From NCBI GenBank assembly GCA_943735955.1, contig OX030964.1, forward strand, positions 317,501 to 381,500: a DNA stretch of 64,000 nucleotides. The letters run 5' to 3'. Position numbers and translations under genes: made by a program. The DNA is from Piscicola geometra. Taxonomy: Eukaryota > Annelida > Clitellata > Hirudinida > Piscicolidae. This document shows positions 42,011 through 54,000 of this stretch, one piece after another. Within the stretch, counting starts at the first letter, position 1; every line of letters begins with the position of its first letter. The notes below the pieces were generated by a model. That model was not told the origin of the DNA. It saw only the letters and a list, made by a program, of their open reading frames with translations, and made no database searches.

Positions 42011-43862
42011 TCATTGACTTTGGTTCATCTAAAAAATTAAAAGAGTCGATATTGAAGTGGATCTCAGAATCCCCTTATGAATATAGCCCATGCAAAATAA
42101 GTAGCACAATATGAAGGATTTTTTTATACAAATGTAAATCTGTCTGCTTGCAAAAAGTGAACTGATATTTTATGAAAAGAATTTTGAATATCTGCTTGAA
42201 AAATTAAAAAATATATTACAGAATAAAAATTCTGTTTCATGCTATGGTTGACGATTATGCTTGTATTAAGATAGGAGTTGAGAAATTATTGTGTTTGTAA
42301 AACTGAGGAGGATCCATGTTAAGATGGACCCCAGAAAATCCCTGCATCCCTGCCCAAACATGTATTACTGTATTAGCATTTCTTTATCCCATGGTTGACG
42401 ATTAGGCTCGTATTAAAATTAGAGTTGAGAAATGTGTATTTTTAAAAGAGTGAGGGGGTTCTTGTAGAGGTGGACCCCAGAACCCCTCAGAATTCCCGCC
42501 TACGCTATAGTGATAAAAAAAACTAGGTGAAGGAGTATTAAAGTAAAAAAAAGAATATTTTTGTTTTAGACAGCTATCACTATAACAACACATACTCACA
42601 ATGTATAAACATTTACTTTTATCCAATGGTTGGCGATTATACTCATATCCAAATAGAAATTTTTGAATATAAAAATGGAAAAAAAGTGGGGGGGGGGGGG
42701 GTCTCTATTAAGGTGGACCCCCTCACTGAAAAAAAGTCCTGGGGTCAGGACCCCCCCCCCCCAGAATAGCGCCCAATTTTTTTATTAATTATAATTGTTA
42801 GTTTTTATTTAGCCCATTTACCGAAAAAAAATGTTAACATGATTTTTACATTTAAACTTGCTTTATATGGTTATAATAATAACTCAAACAAAATTGAAAA
42901 CAATTATTTCATAAGTTTTAAAGGGGCAAAAACACAACGTGAGCGGGAAGTGTGACATACTTCTGTACAGTAAGAAATCATAAATAAATTTGTTCAAACC
43001 ACATTTATTAAAACATAAATAAATTTCAATTGCAAATGTTCGATCAAATTCAGACTTTTAATTATTTTATTTTTTATAATAATAATAATTATTATTTTAA
43101 TCACTACAAAGCAAATTACAACAGCACTCATAAACTGTCGTGCTGTTTAAATGTTGTTTTTATTTTAATTTTATATTCAACCTATGAGAGGTTAAAAAAT
43201 AATATTCTTTCCAATAAAAGCTTCAAGTGTGAAGCATTTGCGGTTTGGAATTTTTTATCGAAATAGAAAAATCAACATTCATCTACAAAGTTCAACTTTT
43301 AGTTTTAATTTTATAAATTTCATAATACATTAACATTAAAACAATAATATTTTTATTTTCATAATAACTATTGTAATGAACGACTAGACTTCTTGAAAAT
43401 CATATGAAATCATTATATGTCAAAGTTGCGAAAACGCACCATTGATTTTTAAAAGCATTGAAAACGTTTTACAAGTTATTTAGAATATTTAAAAAATTAA
43501 TTCAAGTATTAACTATCTTTTCACTCCGAAATAAAAAATAAATTTGTATAAATATACTCAAATCGAACGAAAAAATTAAACAATTATCTAAGCGAAGAAA
43601 GATTGTTTTGAGAAATTTTAAATGTGAACAGGATATGAAAGATTAAAAATAATAAAATGAAAAAATTGAAATTTAACTTTTAAAATTTAAAATTTTTTGT
43701 ACAAAATATAAGAAAAAAATCGGTATTAAAACAACAAGAATTTATAAAATTAAGATTGCAAAACGCCACAGCTGCGGTAAATGGATTAAACTATAAATTT
43801 TTTTGGACTAAAATTGAGCCCCCCCCTCAGGATTTTTTGCAGGTTGCGCCCCTGGCTGTAGT

Positions 43863-44690
43863 AAACGATGTTCTGATCATAATTATGCTACCTATAGGAA
43901 AACTGAGAGCTCAGACTTAAAACGGCTATTATCGGTAATGAGCATCCGCTTGCATTGTTTTTCCACTGTTCTGCACACTGTGCAAATCTTGTTACCCAGC
44001 ACACAGCTGCCGCAAATCCCTTTGTGAGCAATTCACTTCAGTTTGTTCAAGAGTTAGGTGCTTTTTACAATCGTTTAGGAAAGGTCAAGAAGCAGTTTAA
44101 TGATGCTTTAGTGTCTCTTATTATTGAAATTCCTTATGAGCCACTGAATATACTTTTATAGTATAAAACTTTTTGTCTTCCAAGATGGTTGACCAGAGTT
44201 TCTGCAGTGTCTTCTGTGTTTGAACATCATGAAGTGGTACTTGATAGCTTGGAATCCTTTGCTTCCATTGGTACTGCTGATGAAACAGCTGAAAGGCTTA
44301 AGGCTTTTTTTCAACATGGCACTACTGCACTGGCCCTCAAGGTACAAGTCGTTGCAATCAGCAAATGCCACGGTCAGTAGAATAATTAAAGCGACTGATT
44401 CAGTTGTGCAAAAACTGCGTCGCCTACGATCAGATGAACAGTTTAACGCCATTTCCAGAGATGTCAACAGTATGATTTTGGCATATGATCTCGTGCAGAT
44501 TGCTGTACCTAGAATGCCAAAGCCGCCACAAAAGTATTGTGGGCAGGGCCCAGCTTATGTAACAACAACACCATAGGAACATTATCGAGCAGCATATTAC
44601 GCTGTCATAAACATTGCAATCATGCAACTCACAGAAAGGTTTAATCGAGATTCTTTAGCACAAACGCAAAAAATAATGCAAGCTATTATA
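43863..44690 (+). pseudogene. DUF4371-type transposase, C-proximal fragment (H, part 2)
   Basis: Plus-strand fragments in several frames: LFFHCSAHCANLVTQHTAAA, NPFVSNSLQFVQELGAFYNR, LGKVKKQFNDALVSL, then PRWLTRVSAVSSVFEHHEVV, FQHGTTALALKVQVVAISKC, ATDSVVQKLRRLRSDEQFNA. Collinear with H2. The DGAANMS motif is lost in a deletion near 43910-43940. Non-functional. Confidence 0.82.
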
Positions 44691-44801
44691 GTGGCAATAG
44701 AACAATATTTTTATTGGGTATCAAACTTTTTTTTCATTGTTTGGTGATACAAATATTAATTGTTGCTACAAAAAGAGTATCGCTTTTACTGTATTGGCCA
44801 G
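43863..44801 (+). mobile_element. Element H, 3' part (beyond K)
   Basis: Continues H after the insertion of K, starting at aaacgatgttctgatcataa. 43863-44690 matches 41690-40735 inverted, and 44690-44801 matches 40210-40095 inverted, with internal deletions. It ends where LINE sequence begins near 44798. Confidence 0.85.
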
Positions 44802-44874
44802 TTATAGACCTGTATCTAACCTTTCCTTTCTTTCTAAGGTCTTTGAAAAAGTTATTTCTCAACAATTAATCTTC
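44798..44874 (+). mobile_element. LINE reverse transcriptase fragment at the gap edge
   Basis: ASYRPVSNLSFLSKVFEKVI then SQQLIF is the RT motif N/S-Y-R-P-V/I-S-N-L-x-x-L-S-K-x-x-E-K of CR1/L2-type LINEs. It precedes the domain found in the LINE at 19632. The rest is lost in the gap. Confidence 0.85.
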
Positions 44875-45074
44875 NNNNNNNNNNNNNNNNNNNNNNNNNN
44901 NNNNNNNNNNNNNNNNNNNNNNNNNNNNNNNNNNNNNNNNNNNNNNNNNNNNNNNNNNNNNNNNNNNNNNNNNNNNNNNNNNNNNNNNNNNNNNNNNNNN
45001 NNNNNNNNNNNNNNNNNNNNNNNNNNNNNNNNNNNNNNNNNNNNNNNNNNNNNNNNNNNNNNNNNNNNNNNNNN
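44875..45074. other. Assembly gap, 200 N
   Basis: Exactly 200 unresolved bases between the LINE fragment and the 21-bp satellite. The round number suggests a scaffolding gap of unknown true length. Confidence 0.97.
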
Positions 45075-48000
45075 AGAATGTTAAAAACTTTAAAAAGAAT
45101 GTTAAAAACTTTAAAAAGAATAATAAAAACTTTAAAAAAAATGTTAAAAACTTTAAAAAGAATGTTAAAAACTTTGAAAAGAATGTTAAAAACTTTGAAA
45201 AGAATGTTAAAAACATTAAAAAGAATGTTGAAAACTTTGAAAAGAATGTTAAAAAACTTTGAAAAGAATGTTAAAAACATTAAAAAGAATGTTGAAAACT
45301 TTGAAAAGAATGTTAAAAACTTTAAAAAGAATGTTGAAAACTTTGAAAAGAATGTTAAAAACTTTGAAAAGAATATTAAAAACATTAAAAAGAATGTTGA
45401 AAACTTTGAAAAGAATGTTAAAAACTTTAAAAAGAATGTTAAAAACTTTAAAAAGAATGTTAAAAACTTTAAAAAGAATGTTAAAAACTTTAAAAAGAAT
45501 GTTAAAAAACTGTTAAAAAAATGTTAAAAACTTTAAAAAGAATGTTAAAAACTTTGAAAAGAATGTTAAAAACTTTAAAAAGAATGTTAACAACTTTGAA
45601 AAAAATGTTAAAAACTTGAAAAGAATGTTAAAAACATTAAAAAGAATGTTGAAAACTTTGAAAAGAATGTTGAAAACTTTGAAAGAATGTTAAAAAACTT
45701 TAAAAATGAATGTTAAAAACTTTAAAAAGAATGTTAAAAACTTTAAAAAGAATGTTAAAAACTTTGAAAAGAATGTTAAAAACATTGAAAAGACTGTTGA
45801 AAACTTTGAAAAGAATGTTAAAAACATTAAAAAGAATGTTGAAAACTTTGAAAAGAATGTTGAAAACTTTGAAAAGAATGTTAAAAACTTTAAAAAGAAT
45901 GTTAAAAACTTTAAATAAAATGTTAAAAAACTTTAAAAAGAATGTTAAAAACTTTGAAAAGAATGTTAAAAACTTTGAAAAGAATGTTAAAAACTTTAAA
46001 ATGAATGTTAAAAACTTTAAAAAGAATGTTAAAAACTTTAAAAAGAATGTTTAAAACTTTGAAAAGAATGTTAAAAACTTTGAAAAGAATGTTAAAAACA
46101 TTAAAAAGAATGTTGAAAACTTTGAAAAGAATGTTAAAAACTTTAAAAAGAATGTTAAAAACTTTTAAAAAAATGTTAAAAACTTTAAAAAGAATGTTAA
46201 AAACTTTGAAAAGAATGTTAAAAACTTTGAAAAGAATGTTAAAAACTTTAAAATGAATGTTAAAAACTTTAAAAAGAATGTTAAAAACTTTTAAAAGAAT
46301 GTTAAAAACTTTGAAAAGAATGTTAAAAACTTTGAAAAGAATGTTAAAAACATTAAAAAGAATGTTGAAAACTTTGAAAAGAATGTTAAAAACTTTAAAA
46401 AGAATGTTAAAAACTTTGAAAAGAATGTTAAAAACATTGAAAAGACTGTTGAAAACTTTGAAAAGAATGTTAAAAACTTTAAAAAGAATGTTAAAAACTT
46501 AAAAAAGAATGTTAAAAACTTTGAAAAGAATGTTAAAAACATTAAAAAGAATGTTGAAAACTTTGAAAACAATGTTAAAAAACTTTAAAAAGAATGTTAA
46601 AAACTTTAAAAAGAATGTTAAAAACTTTAAAAAGAATGTTAAAAACTTTAAAAAGAATGTTAAAAACTTTAAAAAGAATGTTAAAAACTTTGAAAAGAAT
46701 GTTAAAAAACTTTGAAAAGAATGTTGAAAACATTAAAAAGAATGTTGAAAACTTTGAAAAGAATGTTAAAAACTTTAAAAAGAATGTTAAAAACTTTGAA
46801 AAGAAATGTTAAAAACATTGAAAAGACTGTTGAAAACTTTGAAAAGAATGTTAAAAACTTTAAAAAGAATGTTAAAAACTTAAAAAAGAATGTTAAAAAC
46901 TTTGAAAAGAATGTTAAAAACATTAAAAGAATGTTGAAAAACTTTGAAAACAATGTTAAAAACTTTAAAAAGAATGTTAAAAACTTTAAAAAGAATGTTA
47001 AAAACTTTAAAAAGAATGTTAAAAACTTTAAAAAGAATGTTAAAAACTTTAAAAAGAATGTTAAAAACTTTGAAAAGAATGTTAAAAACTTTGAAAAGAA
47101 TGTTAAAAACATTAAAAAGAATGTTGAAAACTTTAAAAAGAATGTTAAAAACTTTAAAAAAATGTTAAAAACTTTGAAAAGAATGTTAAAAACATTGAAA
47201 AGACTGTTTAAAAACTTTGAAAAGAATGTTAAAAACTTTAAAAAGGATGTTAAAAACTTAAAAAAGAAATTTAAAAACATTAAAAAGAATGTTGAAAACT
47301 TTGAAAAGAATGTTAAAAACTTTAAAAAGAATGTTTAAAACTTTAAAAAGAATGTTAAAAACTTTAAAAAGAATGTTAAAAACTTTAAAAAGAATGTTAA
47401 AAACTTTAAAAAAAATGTTAAAAACTTTAAAAAGAATGTTAAAAACTTTGATAAAAATGTTAAAAACTTTGAAAAGAATGTTAAAAACTTTAAAAAGAAT
47501 GTTAAAAACTTTGAAAAGAATGTTAAAAACTTTGAAAAGAATGTTAAAAACTTTAAAAAAAATGTTAAAAAACTTTAAAAAGAATGTTAAAAACTTTGAA
47601 AAGAATGTTAAAAACTTTGAAAAGAATGTTAAAAACATTAAAAAAAATGTTGAAAAACTTTGAAAAGAATGTTAAAAACTTTAAAAAGAATGTTAAAAAC
47701 TTTGAAAAGAATGTTAAAAACATTGAAAAGACTGTTGAAAACTTTGAAAAGAATGTTAAAAACTTTAAAAAGAATGTTAAAAACTTAAAAAAGAATGTTA
47801 AAAAACTTTGAAAAGAATGTTAAAAAACATTAAAAAGAATGTTGAAAACTTTGAAAACAATGTTAAAAACTTTAAAAAGAATGTTAAAAAACTTTAAAAA
47901 GAATGTTAAAAACTTTAAAAAGAATGTTAAAAACCTTAAAAAGAATGTTAAAAACTTTAAAAAGAATGTTAAAAACTTTGAAAAGAATGTTAAAAACTTT

Positions 48001-51000
48001 GAAAAGAATGTTAAAAAACATTAAAAAGAATGTTGAAAACTTTGAAAAGAATTGTTAAAAACTTTAAAAAGAATGTTAAAAACATTAAAAAGAATGTTGA
48101 AAACTTTGAAAAGAATGTTAAAAACTTTAAAAAGAATGTTAAAAACTTTGAAAAGAATGTTAAAAACATTGAAAAGACTGTTGAAAACTTTGAAAAGAAT
48201 GTTAAAAACTTTAAAAAGAATGTTAAAAACTTAAAAAAGAATGTTAAAAACTTTGAAAAGAATGTTAAAAACATTAAAAAGAATGTTGAAAACTTTGAAA
48301 ACAATGTTAAAAACTTTAAAAAGAATGTTAAAAACTTTAAAAAGAATGTTAAAAACTTTAAAAAGAATGTTAAAAACTTTAAAAAGAATGTTAAAAACTT
48401 TAAAAAGAATGTTAAAAACTTTAAAAAAAATGTTAAAAACTTTAAAAAGAATGTTAAAAACTTTAAAAAGAATGTTAAAAACTTTAAAAAGAATGTTAAA
48501 AACTTTAAAAAGAATGTTAAAAACTTTAAAAAAAATGTTAAAAACTTTAAAAAGAATGTTAAAAACTTTGAAAAGAATGTTAAAAACTTTGAAAAGAATG
48601 TTAAAAACTTTAAAATGAATGTTAAAAACTTTAAAAAGAATGTTAAAAACTTTAAAAAGAATGTTAAAAACTTTGAAAAGAATGTTAAAAACTTTGAAAA
48701 GAATGTTAAAAACATTAAAAAGAATGTTGAAAACTTTGAAAAGAATGTTAAAAACTTTAAAAAGAATGTTAAAAACTTTGAAAAGAATGTTAAAAACATT
48801 GAAAAGACTGTTGAAAACTTTGAAAAGAATGTTAAAAACTTTAAAAAGAATGTTAAAAACTTAAAAAAGAATGTTAAAAACTTTGAAAAGAATGTTAAAA
48901 ACATTAAAAAGAATGTTGAAAACTTTGAAAAGAATGTTAAAAACTTTAAAAAGAATGTTAAAAACTTTGAAAAGAATGTTAAAAACATTGAAAAGACTGT
49001 TGAAAACTTTGAAAAGAATGTGAAAAACTTTAAAAAGGATGTTAAAAACTTAAAAAAGAATATTAAAAACATTAAAAAGAATGTTGAAAACTTTGAAAAG
49101 AATGTTAAAAACTTTAAAAAGAATGTTTAAAACTTTAAAAAGAATGTTAAAAACTTTAAAAAGAATGTTAAAAACTTTAAAAAGAATGTTAAAAACTTTA
49201 AAAAAAATGTTAAAAACTTTAAAAAGAATGTTAAAAACTTTGGAAAGAATGTTAAAAACTTTAAAAAGAATGTTAAAAACTTTAAAAAGAATGTTAAAAA
49301 CTTTGAAAAGAATGTTAAAAACTTTGAAAAGAATGTTAAAAACATTGAAAAGACTGTTGAAAACTTTGAAAAGAATGTTAAAAACTTTAAAAAGAATGTT
49401 AAAAACTTAAAAAAGAATGTTAAAAACTTTGAAAAGAATGTTAAAAACATTAAAAAGAATGTTGAAAACTTTGAAAACAATGTTAAAAACTTTAAAAAGA
49501 ATGTTAAAAACTTTAAAAAGAATGTTAAAAACTTTAAAAAGAATGTTAAAAACTTTAAAAAGAATGTTAAAAACTTTAAAAAGAATGTTAAAAACTTTGA
49601 AAAGAATGTTAAAAACTTTAAAAAGAATGTTAAAAACTTAAAAAAGAATGTTAAAAACATTAAAAAGAATGTTGAAAACTTTGAAAAGAATGTTAAAAAC
49701 TTTAAAAAGAATGTTAAAAACATTAAAAAGAATGTTGAAAACTTTGAAAAGAATGTTAAAAACTTTAAAAAGAATGTTAAAAACTTTGAAAAGAATGTTA
49801 AAAACATTGAAAAGACTGTTGAAAACTTTGAAAAGAATGTTAAAAACTTTAAAAAGAATGTTAAAAACTTAAAAAAGAATGTTAAAAACTTTGAAAAGAA
49901 TGTTAAAAACATTAAAAAGAATGTTGAAAACTTTGAAAACAATGTTAAAAACTTTAAAAAGAATGTTAAAAACTTTAAAAAGAATGTTAAAAACTTTAAA
50001 AAGAATGTTAAAAACTTTAAAAAGAATGTTAAAAACTTTAAAAAGAATGTTAAAAACTTTGAAAAGAATGTTAAAAACTTTAAAAAGAATGTTAAAAACT
50101 TAAAAAAGAATGTTAAAAACTTTGAAAAGAATGTTAAAAACATTAAAAAGAATGTTGAAAACTTTGAAAACAATGTTAAAAACTTTAAAAAGAATGTTAA
50201 AAACTTTAAAAAGAATGTTAAAAACTTTAAAAAGAATGTTAAAAACTTTAAAAAGAATGTTAAAAACTTTAAAAAGAATGTTAAAAACTTTGAAAAGAAT
50301 GTTAAAAACTTTGAAAAGAATGTTAAAAACATTAAAAAGAATGTTGAAAACTTTAAAAAGAATGTTAAAAACTTTAAAAAGAATGTTAAAAACTTTGAAA
50401 AGAATATTAAAAACATTAAAAAGAATGTTGAAAACTTTGAAAAGAATGTTAAAAACTTTGAAAAGAATGTTAAAAACATTGAAAAGACTGTTGAAAACTT
50501 TGAAAAGAATGTTAAAAACTTTAAAAAGGATGTTAAAAACTTAAAAAAGAAATTTAAAAACATTAAAAAGAATGTTGAAAACTTTGAAAAGAATGTTAAA
50601 AACTTTAAAAAGAATGTTTAAAACTTTAAAAAGAATGTTAAAAACTTTAAAAAGAATGTTAAAAACTTTAAAAAGAATGTTAAAAACTTTAAAAAAAATG
50701 TTAAAAACTTTAAAAAGAATGTTAAAAACTTTGATAAAAATGTTAAAAACTTTGAAAAGAATGTTAAAAACTTTAAAATGAATGTTAAAAACTTTAAAAA
50801 GAATGTTAAAAACTTTAAAAAGAATGTTAAAAACTTTAAAAAGAATGTTAAAAACTTTTAAAAAAATGTTAAAAACTTTAAAAAGAATGTTAAAAACTTT
50901 GAAAAGAATGTTAAAAACTTTGAAAAGAATGTTAAAAACTTTAAAATGAATGTTAAAAACTTTAAAAAGAATGTTAAAAACTTTAAAAAGAATGTTAAAA

Positions 51001-54000
51001 ACTTTGAAAAGAATGTTAAAAACTTTGAAAAGAATGTTAAAAACATTAAAAAGAATGTTGAAAACTTTGAAAAGAATGTTAAAAACTTTAAAAAGAATGT
51101 TAAAAACTTAAAAAAGAATGTTAAAAACTTTGAAAAGAATGTTAAAAACATTAAAAAGAATGTTGAAAACTTTGAAAACAATGTTAAAAACTTTAAAAAA
51201 AATGTTAAAAACTTTAAAAAGAATGTTAAAAACTTTAAAAAGAATGTTAAAAACTTTAAAAAGAATGTTAAAAACTTTAAAAAGAATGTTAAAAACTTTG
51301 AAAAGAATGTTAAAAACTTTGAAAAGAATGTTAAAAACATTAAAAAGAATGTTGAAAACTTTGAAAAGAATGTTAAAAACTTTAAAAAGAATGTTAAAAA
51401 CTTTGAAAAGAATGTTAAAAACATTGAAAAGACTGTTGAAAACTTTGAAAAGAATGTTAAAAACTTTAAAAAGAATGTTAAAAACTTAAAAAAGAATGTT
51501 AAAAACTTTGAAAAGAATGTTAAAAACATTAAAAAGAATGTTGAAAACTTTGAAAACAATGTTAAAAACTTTAAAAAAAATGTTAAAAACTTTAAAAAGA
51601 ATGTTAAAAACTTTAAAAAGAATGTTAAAAACTTTAAAAAGAATGTTAAAAACTTTAAAAAGAATGTTAAAAACTTTGAAAAGAATGTTAAAAACTTTGA
51701 AAAGAATGTTAAAAACATTAAAAAGAATGTTGAAAACTTTGAAAAGAATGTTAAAAACTTTAAAAAGAATGTTAAAAACTTTGAAAAGAATGTTAAAAAC
51801 ATTGAAAAGACTGTTGAAAACTTTGAAAAGAATGTTAAAAACTTTAAAAAGGATGTTAAAAACTTAAAAAAGAATATTAAAAACATTAAAAAGAATGTTG
51901 AAAACTTTGAAAAGAATGTTAAAAACTTTAAAAAGAATGTTTAAAACTTTAAAAAGAATGTTAAAAACTTTAAAAAGAATGTTAAAAACTTTAAAAAGAA
52001 TGTTAAAAACTTTAAAAAAAAATGTTAAAAACTTTGAAAAGAATGTTAAAAACTTTAAAAAGAATGTTTAAAACTTTAAAAAGAATGTTAAAAACTTTAA
52101 AAAGAATGTTAAAAACTTTAAAAAGAATGTTAAAAACTTTAAAAAAAAATGTTAAAAACTTTGAAAAGAATGTTAAAAACTTTAAAAAGAATGTTTAAAA
52201 CTTTAAAAAGAATGTTAAAAACTTTAAAAAGAATGTTAAAAACTTTAAAAAGAATGTTAAAAACTTTAAAAAAAATGTTAAAAACTTTAAAAAGAATGTT
52301 AAAAACTTTGATAAAAATGTTAAAAACTTTGAAAAGAATGTTAAAAACTTTAAAATGAATGTTAAAAACTTTAAAAAGAATGTTAAAAACTTTAAAAAGA
52401 ATGTTAAAAACTTTGAAAAGAATGTTAAAAACTTTGAAAAGAATGTTAAAAACATTAAAAAGAATGTTGAAAACTTTGAAAAGAATGTTAAAAACTTTAA
52501 AAAGAATGTTAAAAACTTTGAAAAGAATGTTAAAAACATTGAAAAGACTGTTGAAAACTTTGAAAAGAATGTTAAAAACTTTAAAAAGAATGTTAAAAAC
52601 TTAAAAAAGAATGTTAAAAACTTTGAAAAGAATGTTAAAAACATTAAAAAGAATGTTGAATACTTTGAAAACAATGTTAAAAACTTTAAAAAGAATGTTA
52701 AAAACTTTAAAAAGAATGTTAAAAACTTTAAAAAGAATGTTAAAAACATTAAAAAGAATGTTGAAAACTTTGAAAAGAATGTTAAAAACTTTAAAAAGAA
52801 TGTTAAAAACATTAAAAAGAATGTTGAAAACTTTGAAAAGAATGTTAAAAACTTTAAAAAGAATGTTAAAAACTTTGAAAAGAATGTTAAAAACATTGAA
52901 AAGACTGTTGAAAACTTTGAAAAGAATGTTAAAAACTTTAAAAAGAATGTTAAAAACTTAAAAAAGAATGTTAAAAACTTTGAAAAGAATGTTAAAAACA
53001 TTAAAAAGAATGTTGAAAACTTTGAAAACAATGTTAAAAACTTTAAAAAGAATGTTAAAAACTTTAAAAAGAATGTTAAAAACTTTAAAAAGAATGTTAA
53101 AAACTTTAAAAAGAATGTTAAAAACTTTAAAAAGAATGTTAAAAACTTTTAAAAAAATGTTAAAAACTTTAAAAAGAATGTTAAAAACTTTGAAAAGAAT
53201 GTTAAAAACTTTGAAAAGAATGTTAAAAACTTTAAAATGAATGTTAAAAACTTTAAAAAGAATGTTAAAAACTTTAAAAAGAATGTTAAAAACTTTGAAA
53301 AGAATGTTAAAATTTTTGAAAAGAATGTTAAAAACATTAAAAAGAATGTTGAAAACTTTGAAAAGAATGTTAAAAACTTTAAAAAGAATGTTAAAAACTT
53401 TGAAAAGAATGTTAAAAACATTGAAAAGACTGTTGAAAACTTTGAAAAGAATGTTAAAAACTTTAAAAAGAATGTTAAAAACTTAAAAAAGAATGTTAAA
53501 AACTTTGAAAAGAATGTTAAAAACATTAAAAAGAATGTTGAAAACTTTGAAAACAATGTTAAAAACTTTAAAAAAAATGTTAAAAACTTTAAAAAGAATG
53601 TTAAAAACTTTAAAAAGAATGTTAAAAACTTTAAAAAGAATGTTAAAAACTTTAAAAAGAATGTTAAAAACTTTGAAAAGAATGTTAAAAACTTTGAAAA
53701 GAATGTTAAAAACATTAAAAAGAATGTTGAAAACTTTGAAAAGAATGTTAAAAACTTTAAAAAGAATGTTAAAAACTTTGAAAAGAATGTTAAAAACATT
53801 GAAAAGACTGTTGAAAACTTTGAAAAGAATGTTAAAAACTTTAAAAAGGATGTTAAAAACTTAAAAAAGAATATTAAAAACATTAAAAAGAATGTTGAAA
53901 ACTTTGAAAAGAATGTTAAAAACTTTAAAAAGAATGTTTAAAACTTTAAAAAGAATGTTAAAAACTTTAAAAAGAATGTTAAAAACTTTAAAAAGAATGT

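Larger units (their letters stand above)
40043..42777 (-). mobile_element. hAT/DUF4371 element H2 inside K
   Basis: Left terminus CAGGGGCGGCGATCTGCGG at 40043. The right end (inverted GGGCGCTATTCTGG near 42774) agrees with the 5' end of H at 38681. It is in opposite orientation to the H element surrounding K. It carries the most complete H transposase. I see no matching 8-mers at its own flanks (caacttag left, ttttttat right). Confidence 0.75.
39861..43854 (+). mobile_element. K-type hAT element, 4.0 kb, with perfect target duplication
   Basis: Ends CAGTGGTGCAACCAG (39861) and inverted CAGGGGCGCAACCTG (43854), 12 of 15 identical. Flanked by the 8-mer gctgtagt at 39853-39860 and 43855-43862, identical, and located inside element H. 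The left 180 bp and the segment 42780-43854 are K sequence, shared with 29150-29239 and with 28083-28570 and 18228-19473. The middle is occupied by an inverted copy of H (40043-42777). Around 43245-43260 it shows the empty site of the Merlin insertion found in its sister copy. Confidence 0.85.
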
